Below the pieces are notes generated by a model. That model searched no databases. It saw only the letters and a program-made list of their open reading frames with translations, and was not told the DNA's origin. Positions 1 through 6,687 of a DNA stretch of 35,833 nucleotides are shown piece by piece. The stretch's first letter is position 1. Each line of letters begins with the position of its first letter. This DNA is from Thiocapsa sp. Its GTDB lineage: Bacteria > Pseudomonadota > Gammaproteobacteria > Chromatiales > Chromatiaceae. Where the stretch lies: assembly GCF_011390875.1 (NCBI RefSeq), contig NZ_JAABRP010000030.1:1-35833 (forward strand), read 5' to 3'. A program made the position numbers and the translations under genes.

Positions 1-477
1 GAGACCGACCTCGTCGCCGAGCGCCGCGCCGAGCAAGGGCAGGAGACGCGACTCGACCCAGACCTCGCCGGACGGCGGACCCGTCTCGACCTCGCGATCC
101 GGCGCGTCGAAGGCATCGCGGACGCTCAATCGTCCGCGTAAGGGATAAGCGGTATCGACGGCCTTCACCTGGACAAGCTGCGGCCCGTCCTCGCCGACCA
201 CCACACTGCGAAACTCGACGATCCCGGCGGTGGTCAGACCCAAGCGATCCGCCTGCTCCCGGTAGTCGGCCGGCAGCGGGGTCGCCGACTCCAGGGCGAT
301 GTCCGCCGCGATCAGCTCACCGCCCTGACGGGCCATGGCGCTTTCGACACGGTCGGTAAAGAAACCCACCGCCGTGATGGCGGCGACGGTGAGGATCAGG
401 GCCGAGGCGAGCAGATAGAGCTCGCCGCTGCGCCAATCCTGACCGAGCAGTCGCAGGGTGATTCGCCAGGTCTTCAA
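1..477 (-). CDS. ybbP: YbbP-like ABC transporter permease, N-terminal part (runs off the window)
   Basis: This is the first 159 residues of a minus-strand gene, open to the left edge. The protein begins with a short basic stretch (KTWRITLRLLGQDW), then one hydrophobic segment at about residues 22-42. An extracytoplasmic region follows with the MacB/FtsX-like periplasmic core pattern (MARQGGELIAADIALES). I chose the TTG start at 477 because it overlaps the stop of the upstream ATPase gene in a TTGA junction, which suggests translational coupling. In E. coli the equivalent ybbA-ybbP pair is a predicted export-type ABC transporter of unknown substrate, encoded divergently from tesA, and the layout here is the same. 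The remaining membrane segments and C-terminus lie outside the window, so the family call rests on the N-terminus and the context. Confidence 0.8.
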   Translation of the reverse strand, partial: MKTWRITLRLLGQDWRSGELYLLASALILTVAAITAVGFFTDRVESAMARQGGELIAADIALESATPLPADYREQADRLGLTTAGIVEFRSVVVGEDGPQLVQVKAVDTAYPLRGRLSVRDAFDAPDREVETGPPSGEVWVESRLLPLLGAALGDEVGL

Positions 478-1163
478 GAGCCTTGCTCCAGATGGCCGGC
501 GGTCATGTGCAGCCGCCGATCGCAGCGTTCGGCGAGACGCGGGTCATGGGTGACCAGCACCAGTGCCGCACCGGCGTCGCTGCGCAGATCCAGAAGGAGA
601 TCGATGATGTGCTCGCCGGTGACCTGGTCGAGGTTCCCGGTCGGCTCGTCGGCGAACAGCACCTCGGGACGCGGGGCATAGGCCCTAGCGATCGCGACAC
701 GCTGTTGCTCCCCGCCCGAGAGCTGGCGCGGATAGTGTCGCGCACGCGGGGTCAGACCGACCCGGTCCAGGGCCTCGTCGGCGCGGCGCGCGGCGTCGCG
801 CGTCCCGGTCAGCTCGAGCGGAAGCAGCACGTTCTCGCGCGCGGTGAGTGTCGGCAGGAGCTGGAAGTTCTGGAAGACGAAGCCGACGCGCCCGCTGCGC
901 AGGGCCGCACGTCCGTCCTCGTCGAGATCGTCGACGCGCTGTCCGCACAGCCACACCTCACCCGAGGTGGCACTGTCGAGACCGGCCAAGAGCCCCAATA
1001 ATGTGGACTTGCCGGAGCCGGATGCACCGAGGATGGCCACCGCCTCGCCGGCCTGGATCTCCAGGTCGAGGCGCTCCAAGATGGTCAAGCCTCCGGCCGG
1101 CCCCGTAACATGCTTCCCCACTGCGACCGCTTTCGACACGGCCCGAGGTCTTTGCCCTGACAT
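474..1163 (-). CDS. ybbA: YbbA-like ABC transporter ATP-binding protein
   Basis: This 229-residue ATPase would energise the YbbP permease that follows it. All nucleotide-binding motifs are intact: Walker A GASGSGKST (46-54), the Q-loop glutamine in VFQNF (98), signature LSGGEQQ (148-154), Walker B VLFADEPT with catalytic Glu173, and the H-loop His206 in VTHD. Its size matches MacB/LolD-type export ATPases. The open frame extends upstream to 1256, but I place the start at the ATG at 1163. From there the protein has the family's usual length, an AGGAG lies about 10 bases upstream, and the extra residues look like non-coding sequence. The start codon overlaps the tesA start on the other strand by two bases. 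It is probably co-translated with ybbP. The substrate is unknown. Confidence 0.9.
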   Translation of the reverse strand: MSGQRPRAVSKAVAVGKHVTGPAGGLTILERLDLEIQAGEAVAILGASGSGKSTLLGLLAGLDSATSGEVWLCGQRVDDLDEDGRAALRSGRVGFVFQNFQLLPTLTARENVLLPLELTGTRDAARRADEALDRVGLTPRARHYPRQLSGGEQQRVAIARAYAPRPEVLFADEPTGNLDQVTGEHIIDLLLDLRSDAGAALVLVTHDPRLAERCDRRLHMTAGHLEQGS

Positions 1164-1803
1164 GATCCGTCTACTCCTGCTGACCTGTATGTTGTTGCCC
1201 GCCCTGACGCTCGGAAAAACCGCGACTGACACACCGCCGGCCATCCCACCGGTCATATTGGTGCTCGGCGACAGCCTGAGTGCGAGCTATGGTTTGGATC
1301 GCGAGAGCGGCTGGGTGTCGCTCCTCGAAGAGCGTCTGCGCGAACGCGGACTCGAATACCGTGTCGTCAACGCAAGCATCTCGGGCGATACGACGGCCGG
1401 GGGGCTGACGCGACTTGGAGCGCTGCTCCAGGATCACGAACCGTCGTTGGTTCTGATCGAGCTTGGTGCAAACGATGGCTTGCGCGGGCTGGGATTCGAC
1501 GTCATCCGCAACAACCTCTCCAAAATGATCCAGCGAGGTCATCACGCCGGCAGTCGCATCCTGTTGACCGGCTTACGCCTCCCGCCCAACTACGGTGCGG
1601 CTTACACCGACGGCTTTCAAGCCGTGTTCCGGGAGGTCGCCGAGGCCGAATCCGTCCCCTTGGTGCCGGATCTGCTCGCCGGAGTCGCCGAGAATTGGGA
1701 TCTGATGCAGGCCGACGGTCTGCACCCGACCGCCGAGGCGCAGCCGCGCATCCTGGACAACGTCTGGCCGGTCTTGGAGCCGCTGCTGGAGTCGAGCCGA
1801 TAG
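1162..1803 (+). CDS. tesA: Periplasmic GDSL esterase / acyl-CoA thioesterase I (TesA)
   Basis: This 213-residue SGNH/GDSL hydrolase has a hydrophobic signal peptide (residues 1-18, MIRLLLLTCMLLPALTLG), so it should act in the periplasm. The four SGNH blocks are present: GDSLSASYG with nucleophile Ser38, GDTTAGG with Gly75, GANDG with Asn104, and DGLHP with Asp185 and His188. E. coli TesA (thioesterase I / protease I / lysophospholipase L1) has the same blocks and a similar length. The frame is open from 844, but the upstream part is antisense to ybbA. The ATG at 1162 gives a signal peptide and a normal length. The neighbours ybbA and ybbP are divergent, as in many gammaproteobacteria. The ribosome binding site is weak. 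The natural substrate cannot be told from the sequence. Confidence 0.92.
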   Translation: MIRLLLLTCMLLPALTLGKTATDTPPAIPPVILVLGDSLSASYGLDRESGWVSLLEERLRERGLEYRVVNASISGDTTAGGLTRLGALLQDHEPSLVLIELGANDGLRGLGFDVIRNNLSKMIQRGHHAGSRILLTGLRLPPNYGAAYTDGFQAVFREVAEAESVPLVPDLLAGVAENWDLMQADGLHPTAEAQPRILDNVWPVLEPLLESSR

Positions 1804-1909
1804 GTCGCGGCGGCGCGCCCGATCCGAAGCCCACTCCCGAGACGTGTCCACTTGTTCCGGTCTCACTTCCGGATCGGTATACAATCCAAAGTATCCTGAT
1901 GTCCCTTCC

Positions 1910-1942
1910 AAACCGCGTCCAAAGCGAGATGCTGATTTTCGA
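1910..1942 (+). repeat. 33-bp repeat, copy a (AAACCGCGTCC family)
   Basis: This copy begins AAACCGCGTCCAAAGCGAGA and ends TTTTCGA. It aligns without gaps to 11939-11971 read on the minus strand, with five differences in 33 positions. A looser copy is at the right end of 27111-27199. It lies 40 bp from the palindrome at 1982-2026, whose arms carry the same AAACCGCG core. The function is unknown. Confidence 0.75.
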
Positions 1943-1981
1943 GAGAGCTCGTCGTTTCGCGCATCCACAGCCCTTGGCAGG

Positions 1982-2026
1982 GGCGCGGTTTAAAATGATA
2001 TATTTTTTAATCGATTAAACCGCGCC
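1982..2026. repeat. 12-bp perfect inverted repeat with AT-rich core
   Basis: The arms GGCGCGGTTTAA (1982-1993) and TTAAACCGCGCC (2015-2026) are perfect reverse complements separated by 21 bases, nearly all A and T. In RNA this would form a stable hairpin. The minus-strand reading of the core (an A-run followed by TATAT and ATTTTAAACCGCG) closely resembles the left edge of the element at 27111. It could be a small mobile-element remnant, a terminator or a protein-binding palindrome. Confidence 0.8.
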
Positions 2027-2039
2027 TGCTTCAACGGTC

Positions 2040-2100
2040 GCCAAGTCGGCCGAGGCCGATCCCATCCAAAAACATCGCATACCGCGCTGGGCGCGGTTTA
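2040..2100 (+). repeat. 61-bp extragenic repeat, copy 1
   Basis: This is the first of three same-length copies (also 3772-3832 and 18051-18111). The conserved centre contains GGCCGATCCCATCC and ACATCGCATAC. The 3' end is a hairpin, ACCGCGC-TGG-GCGCGGT, followed by TTA. The hairpin is perfect in this copy. It lies 20 bp upstream of the start of the SQR-like gene, so it would be part of that gene's leader or core promoter. Confidence 0.88.
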
Positions 2101-2120
2101 TAGGGTCACCGGAGTCATTC

Positions 2121-3248
2121 ATGCATCGCATTACCATCGTCGGTTCCGGATTCGCCGGCCTCACGGCCGTTCAAAGCATTCGACGGAGCGTACCCGACGC
2201 TGAGATCACGCTCGTCAGTCCCAAGCCCGAATTCATCTACTATCCGGGCCTGATCTGGGTGCCCTGCGGCATCCGCAGCGGCGAGGATCTGCGCATCGAT
2301 CTGCACCCCTTCTTCAAGCGGATGCGCGTGCGCCATCTCGCCGGAGAGGCGACCGGCCTGAGCGCGGACGGGCGCACGCTCGAAACCACCGCCGGCCCAG
2401 TCGAGAACGACGGCCTCGTCATCGGCAGCGGCGGGCGCTTCATCAAGAAGCTTCCCGGCATCGAGCACGCCATTACGCCTTGCGAGGGCATCGCCGCCGC
2501 CGAGGCGATCCGCGATCGGGTCAAAGCGATGGACGGCGGCAGCATCGCCATGGGTTTCGCCGGCAACCCCAACGAGCCGAGCTCGATGCGCGGCGGACCC
2601 ATCTTCGAATTCATCTTCGGGATGGACAGCCAACTGCGCAAGGAAGGGCGTCGCGACCGCTTCCGCCTGCATTTCTTCACCCCGGCGGAACGACCCGGCA
2701 ACCGGCTCGGCCCGAAGGCGGTCGACGGGATCCTCGCCGAGATGAAACGCCGCGGCATCGAGACCCATCTGGGCCACAAGCTCAAGTCGTTCTCGGAATC
2801 GCAGGTGACGACCGAGGGAGGGGAATTCGACGCCGACCTCATCCTCTTCATGCCCGGCATGACGGGCAATGGTTGGTTCGACAATACCGACCTACCGCGT
2901 TCGCCGGGCGGACTGCTTCAGGCCGATGCCCACTGCCGGGTCCCTGGATACGAGCGGGTCTATGTCGCAGGCGACTCGGGTAGTTTTCCCGGTCCGGACT
3001 GGATGCCGAAGCAGGCCCACATGGCGGATCTGCAAGCGCGCGCGGCCGTGAAGAATCTGCTCGGAGAGCTGCAGGGCCGCGCGCCGAGCGAGACCTTCAA
3101 GGTCGAGCTGGTGTGCATCGTGGATGCGAACGACACGGGCATGCTGGTCGCGCGCACCGAAAAGAACAACTGGGTACTGCCTTCGACACGGCTCTTCCAC
3201 TGGATGAAGCTCGGTTTCGAATGGTGGTATCTGCGCCCCTACCGCTAG
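2121..3248 (+). CDS. SQR-like FAD-dependent oxidoreductase
   Basis: This 375-residue flavoprotein belongs to the sulfide:quinone oxidoreductase / flavocytochrome c sulfide dehydrogenase / NDH-2 superfamily. The N-terminal dinucleotide fold is visible (ITIVGSGFAG, 4-13). The second FAD contact is YVAGDSGSF (281-289), followed by the SQR-type stretch PKQAHMADLQA (296-306). Cysteines are at 49, 121, 272 and 332. Cys332 in VCIVDANDTG sits where SQRs carry their distal redox cysteine, and Cys121 could be its partner. The C-terminus (WMKLGFEWWYLRPYR) is aromatic and basic and could bind the membrane. In a sulfur oxidiser this would pass electrons from sulfide or another reduced sulfur compound to quinone. 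The exact SQR type, or a non-sulfide substrate, cannot be settled without alignment. The gene probably forms a transcription unit with rnk 12 bp downstream. Confidence 0.75.
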   Translation: MHRITIVGSGFAGLTAVQSIRRSVPDAEITLVSPKPEFIYYPGLIWVPCGIRSGEDLRIDLHPFFKRMRVRHLAGEATGLSADGRTLETTAGPVENDGLVIGSGGRFIKKLPGIEHAITPCEGIAAAEAIRDRVKAMDGGSIAMGFAGNPNEPSSMRGGPIFEFIFGMDSQLRKEGRRDRFRLHFFTPAERPGNRLGPKAVDGILAEMKRRGIETHLGHKLKSFSESQVTTEGGEFDADLILFMPGMTGNGWFDNTDLPRSPGGLLQADAHCRVPGYERVYVAGDSGSFPGPDWMPKQAHMADLQARAAVKNLLGELQGRAPSETFKVELVCIVDANDTGMLVARTEKNNWVLPSTRLFHWMKLGFEWWYLRPYR

Positions 3249-3260
3249 GCAGGACACGCC

Positions 3261-3674
3261 ATGAGCAAACGACCCAGCATTCTTCTGTCGAACACGGACG
3301 CCGAGCGGTTGGAGCGGCTTCTGGACTCCATCGACGAGGCCGACTTTCCCGGTAAAGCAGACCTGGAGGCCGAACTCTCTCGGGCGGTTGTGGTGGACGC
3401 GAAGGATATCCCGCCCAAGGTCGTCACCATGCGATCGACCGTGAAGTTCCGCATCGAGTCATCCTCGGAGGAGCGTTGTTTGACGCTCGTCTACCCGAGC
3501 GATGTCGATGACAGCGGTCGGACCATCTCGATCCTCGCCCCTGTCGGCAGCGCCCTGCTGGGCCTGTCCGAGGGCGACGAGATCGACTGGCCGAAACCGG
3601 GCGGAGGCACGCTGCGGGTGCGCATCGAGGAGGTGACCTACCAACCCGAGCGCTCGGGCGAGTACCACCGTTGA
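3261..3674 (+). CDS. rnk: Rnk-like regulator of nucleoside diphosphate kinase (GreA/GreB C-terminal-domain protein)
   Basis: This 137-residue protein has a short helical N-terminal part (SILLSNTDAERLERLLDSI) and a GreA/GreB-type FKBP-like C-terminal domain from about residue 50 (VTMRSTVKFRI, LVYPSDVD, ISILAPVGSALLGLSEGDEI). This is the Rnk architecture. Rnk binds RNA polymerase and, unlike the Gre factors, lacks the long catalytic coiled coil, and none is seen here. An AGGA ribosome binding site precedes the ATG. The gene follows the SQR-like gene by 12 bp, so the two are probably co-transcribed. No functional reason for that pairing is evident. Confidence 0.85.
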   Translation: MSKRPSILLSNTDAERLERLLDSIDEADFPGKADLEAELSRAVVVDAKDIPPKVVTMRSTVKFRIESSSEERCLTLVYPSDVDDSGRTISILAPVGSALLGLSEGDEIDWPKPGGGTLRVRIEEVTYQPERSGEYHR

Positions 3675-3771
3675 ACCTAGCTGAAACCCTCGAAGAGACG
3701 TAAACCACAAAGAACGTCAAGGTCCTCCCGACCCGAGTTCTGCCGGGCGACGCGTCCGACGGACGCGTTTC

Positions 3772-3832
3772 GTCAAGTTTTCCGCGGCCGATCCCATCCA
3801 AAAACATCGCATACGGAGCTAGGCGCGGTTTA
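3772..3832 (+). repeat. 61-bp extragenic repeat, copy 2
   Basis: This second copy lies in the 318-bp gap between rnk and sbtA. Its 5' half is nearly identical to copy 1, while the 3' hairpin arm is altered (ACGGAGC instead of ACCGCGC), so the stem is broken here. The 3' end GCGCGGTTTA is kept. Outside this repeat and the sbtA promoter region at 3886-3918, I see nothing else in the gap. Confidence 0.85.
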
Positions 3833-3885
3833 GGCCGATCGGCCCGTCGGAGGAAGTCGGGTCCGGGAAAACACATCTAACTTCA

Positions 3886-3918
3886 TTGATCTATCGCATC
3901 AAAAACACCGACTATTAT
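3886..3918 (+). promoter_or_regulatory. Possible LysR-type operator and promoter for sbtA
   Basis: TTGAT (3886-3890) and ATCAA (3898-3902) form an inverted repeat spaced by 7 bases. It fits the T-N11-A pattern that LysR-family regulators bind. It is followed by a -10-like TATTAT (3913-3918) about 75 bp before the sbtA start. Carbon-uptake genes in autotrophs are often under LysR-type CbbR/CcmR control, so this is a plausible site. The assignment is inference from one palindrome, and no matching -35 box is obvious. Confidence 0.3.
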
Positions 3919-3992
3919 CGAAGTCTTTCCGGGGTTAACGTCCAGACCTGATCCCGATCGCCCAAGCCCCCGTCCGGGACCCTGGAGGCACG

Positions 3993-5003
3993 ATGTCCGC
4001 GTTTTCCAATCTATTGATCCCGGCCGTGCTCTTCTTCGCACTCGGCTTTATCGCGCGTCTGATCAAATCGGATCTGCGCTTTCCGCCGGATCTGGCGAAG
4101 ATCCTGTCCATCTACCTGCTGGTCTCGATCGGCCTGCACGGCGGCGTGGAGTTGGCGAGGGCGGATCTCGGCGAGGCCCTGGCCGCGGTGGTCTGGGCGC
4201 TGCTGCTCGGACTCCTGCTGCCGATCATCGGCTTCGGGCTGTTGCTCGCAACGCGGCGAGTCGGTCCGCTCGATGCCGCCGCGATCGCCGCGCATTACGG
4301 CTCGGTCAGTGCCGGCACCTTCCTCACCGCGATCGCCTTCCTCGGTAGCCAGGGGATCGAGTACGAGCGCTATCCCTTGATCATGCTTGCGGTGATGGAG
4401 TCTCCGGCCATTGTCGTCGGTCTTCTGCTGGCGAGTTGGAGTCGCGGACGCTCCGCCAAGGCCGACCCGAACCGCATACCCGCGCGCGCCGAGCGGGGTG
4501 AAGGGCATCTGGGTGACATCCTGCGCGAGGCCTTCACGAACGGCAGCGTGGTACTCCTGATCGGGTCGATGCTGATCGGTGCGATCGCCAACCCGAAGGC
4601 GATGGAATCGCTGCACCCCTTCACCACCGACATCTTCATGGGCATGCTCTGCCTCTTCCTGCTGGAGATGGGACTCGAGGCGGGGCGGCGCTTCGGCGAT
4701 TTCCGGCGCGTCGGCTTGGCACTCGGCGCCTTCGGGCTGGTGATGCCGCTGATCGGCGGCGTCATCGGCGTGCTGGTCGGACACCTGATGCTCGGTTTCG
4801 GTGTCGGCGGCACGACGCTGGTCGGGGTACTGGGCGCAAGCGCCTCCTACATCGCCGTCCCGCCCGCGATGCGCCTAGCGGTGCCGGAGGCCAATCCGTC
4901 GTTCTATCTGACCTTGTCGCTCGGCGTGACCTTCCCGTTCAACGTCGTCTTCGGCATCCCGATCTATCATCAACTGGCCCTTCTGTTGGCCGGCGGGGCC
5001 TGA
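3993..5003 (+). CDS. sbtA: SbtA-type sodium-dependent bicarbonate transporter
   Basis: This 336-residue inner-membrane protein has about ten hydrophobic segments in two halves, joined by a hydrophilic loop at about residues 150-175. The motifs HYGSVSAGTF (101-110) and GASASYIAVPPAMR (281-294) are the two small-residue-rich segments typical of the SbtA (DUF897) family. SbtA imports bicarbonate with sodium to raise internal inorganic carbon for CO2 fixation. A good ribosome binding site (GGAGG) precedes the ATG. The next gene is its PII-like partner sbtB, which supports the call. In an autotrophic purple bacterium it would feed Rubisco. A GC-rich hairpin separates sbtA from sbtB. Substrate specificity is inferred from the family. 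Confidence 0.88.
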   Translation: MSAFSNLLIPAVLFFALGFIARLIKSDLRFPPDLAKILSIYLLVSIGLHGGVELARADLGEALAAVVWALLLGLLLPIIGFGLLLATRRVGPLDAAAIAAHYGSVSAGTFLTAIAFLGSQGIEYERYPLIMLAVMESPAIVVGLLLASWSRGRSAKADPNRIPARAERGEGHLGDILREAFTNGSVVLLIGSMLIGAIANPKAMESLHPFTTDIFMGMLCLFLLEMGLEAGRRFGDFRRVGLALGAFGLVMPLIGGVIGVLVGHLMLGFGVGGTTLVGVLGASASYIAVPPAMRLAVPEANPSFYLTLSLGVTFPFNVVFGIPIYHQLALLLAGGA

Positions 5004-5014
5004 GCGACGCACGG

Positions 5015-5032
5015 CGCGCGGGCACCCGCGCG
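5015..5032 (+). other. GC-rich hairpin between sbtA and sbtB
   Basis: CGCGCGG (5015-5021) pairs with CCGCGCG (5026-5032) around a 4-base loop, 11 bases after the sbtA stop. There is no T-run after it, so it is unlikely to be a full terminator. It may protect the sbtA 3' end or lower sbtB expression relative to sbtA. Confidence 0.45.
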
Positions 5033-5075
5033 TCTCGTCTGCCTGTCATATCGCAAGCCGCAGGAGCCTACGCAG

Positions 5076-5399
5076 ATGCACCGTCTTGTCCCTGAAAAAC
5101 TCGTCACCGTCATCACCACCGACGTGCTCGAGCATCGCCTGGTCGCCGCGGTGCGTCGCCGCGGTGCAAGTGGCTATACGCTGCTGCGTGCCCGCGGCGC
5201 CGGTTCCGACGGGTTGCAGTCGGGCAATCTGGAGGTCGACACGAACCTGCTTCTGAAGGTCATTCTGCCGCCGGATCGCATGTCCGGCCTGCTCGATGAC
5301 CTGGATGCCCTGATCGGCCAAGGCCACCACCTCACCGTGTTCGTGTCCGATGTCGCGGTGCTCGGCCACGAGAAGTTCGAGCGGCCGATGGAGACCTGA
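5076..5399 (+). CDS. sbtB: SbtB-like PII-family signalling protein
   Basis: This 107-residue protein matches the PII-like SbtB family in size and layout. It has a beta strand (KLVTVITTD), the GASGYTLLRARG segment (30-41), a short T-loop (GAGSDGLQSG, 41-50), and a second ferredoxin-like half (LLLKVILPPDRMSGLLDDLDALI). SbtB forms trimers, binds adenine nucleotides and docks on SbtA to gate bicarbonate uptake. The position 72 bp after sbtA is the usual one. The C-terminus ends FERPMET and lacks the paired-cysteine CGPxGC R-loop known from cyanobacterial SbtB, so thiol control through that loop would be absent. An upstream GGAG is about 9 bases from the ATG. Confidence 0.85.
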   Translation: MHRLVPEKLVTVITTDVLEHRLVAAVRRRGASGYTLLRARGAGSDGLQSGNLEVDTNLLLKVILPPDRMSGLLDDLDALIGQGHHLTVFVSDVAVLGHEKFERPMET

Positions 5400-5545
5400 G
5401 AGAACCGATGAAACGGGCTGCATAAGGGGCTGTCGATCCGAGGCCAAGGGGTATTCGCGGCGACCTTCGTGCCGATCTTGTGACCTGATCAACCGCGTGT
5501 CATGATCCGCGCCCACGCAGAGAGCCACCGCGGAGGGCGATCGAT

Positions 5546-6634
5546 ATGGTATTGACGTTACTGACGTTGGCGGTTGGCTTGGTCCTTCTAACGGCGGGCG
5601 CGGAATCACTGGTACGCGGCGCCTCCAACATCGCCTCACGCCTCGGTATCCCATCGCTGATCGTCGGCCTCACCATCGTCGCCTTCGGGACCAGCGCGCC
5701 CGAGATGGCGGTCAGCGTGGCGGCCGCCTGGTCTGACCAGGCGGACATTGCTCTCGGCAACGTGGTCGGCAGCAATATCTTCAACGTCCTCTTTATCCTG
5801 GGTCTCTCGGCGCTGGTCGTACCGCTCGCCATCGGCAGTCAACTCATCCGGGTCGACGTGCCGCTGATGATCGGCGCATCCATCCTGGTGCTCTTGCTTG
5901 CCTTGGACGGTCACATCGGCCGGCTCGACGGGGCGATCCTCTTCTCCGGAATCATCCTCTACACCGGCTTCCAGATCCGTCAGGGTCTGCGCGAGCGCAC
6001 CGCCCCCGCCGACGGGGCGAGCGCGGGTGATCCGGACCAGCCGGGCAATCACTGGTGGATCGATCCACTTTGGGTGCTGGGCGGCTTGGTAATCCTGGTG
6101 ATCGGCTCGCGCCTCTTGGTCACGAGCGCGGTGAGCATTGCTCAGGCGTTGGGCGTGAGCGAGCTCGTCATCGGCCTAACCATCGTCGCCGCAGGCACCT
6201 CGCTGCCTGAGTTGGCTACATCTGTCGTTGCCAGCATCCGCGGAGAGCGCGATATCGCGGTCGGCAACGTCGTCGGGAGCAACGTCTTCAACCTGCTTGC
6301 GGTACTGGGGCTCGCCAGCCTCGTTTCGCCCTCGGGGATCGCCGTCGCCGAACAGGCGCTCCGGTTTGACCTCCCGGTGATGGTGGCGGTGGCAATTGCC
6401 TGTTTGCCGATCTTCGTGACCGGACGCGAGATCGCCCGCTGGGAAGGCGGGCTCTTCTTCGCCTATTACCTGGCCTATACGGCCTACGTGGTGATGGCGG
6501 CCATGCACCACGCCGCGCTTGATCTCTACGGCACGGCGATGCTCTGGTTCGTCCTGCCGCTCACCGGAATCACGCTCGCGGTCCTGTTCGCCAGGGATCA
6601 CGTCAACGGCCGACGCAAGGCCAACGGCGGTTAG
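5546..6634 (+). CDS. CaxA/YrbG-type sodium/calcium exchanger
   Basis: This 362-residue membrane protein of the Ca2+:cation antiporter family has two inverted alpha repeats. The first holds GLTIVAFGTSAPE and GNVVGSNIFN (about 41-79). The second holds GLTIVAAGTSLPE and GNVVGSNVFN. These helices form the ion-binding site, with the essential Glu in each PE and the Asn in each GSN. A hydrophilic loop at about 150-170 separates the halves. It would exchange Na+ (or H+) for Ca2+ across the inner membrane. The start has a GGAGG about 9 bases upstream. The gene lies 146 bp after sbtB and may be transcribed separately. It ends convergently with apbE, and no clear terminator is visible in the 53-bp gap. 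Confidence 0.9.
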   Translation: MVLTLLTLAVGLVLLTAGAESLVRGASNIASRLGIPSLIVGLTIVAFGTSAPEMAVSVAAAWSDQADIALGNVVGSNIFNVLFILGLSALVVPLAIGSQLIRVDVPLMIGASILVLLLALDGHIGRLDGAILFSGIILYTGFQIRQGLRERTAPADGASAGDPDQPGNHWWIDPLWVLGGLVILVIGSRLLVTSAVSIAQALGVSELVIGLTIVAAGTSLPELATSVVASIRGERDIAVGNVVGSNVFNLLAVLGLASLVSPSGIAVAEQALRFDLPVMVAVAIACLPIFVTGREIARWEGGLFFAYYLAYTAYVVMAAMHHAALDLYGTAMLWFVLPLTGITLAVLFARDHVNGRRKANGG

Positions 6635-6687
6635 GAGTCCGGCATCGGCGTCGATGGCCTTGGTTCGGAAGAGCGTGGATGTCCAGG

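Larger units (their letters stand above)
1804..2120. other. Intergenic region packed with three different repeats
   Basis: No gene is seen in these 317 bases between tesA and the SQR-like gene. They hold a 33-bp repeat (1910-1942), a 12-bp inverted repeat around an AT-rich core (1982-2026) and a copy of a 61-bp repeat (2040-2100), listed separately. The core at 1993-2014 is strikingly AT-rich for this genome. A promoter for the downstream gene may lie here, but I could not pick -35 and -10 boxes with confidence. Confidence 0.6.
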
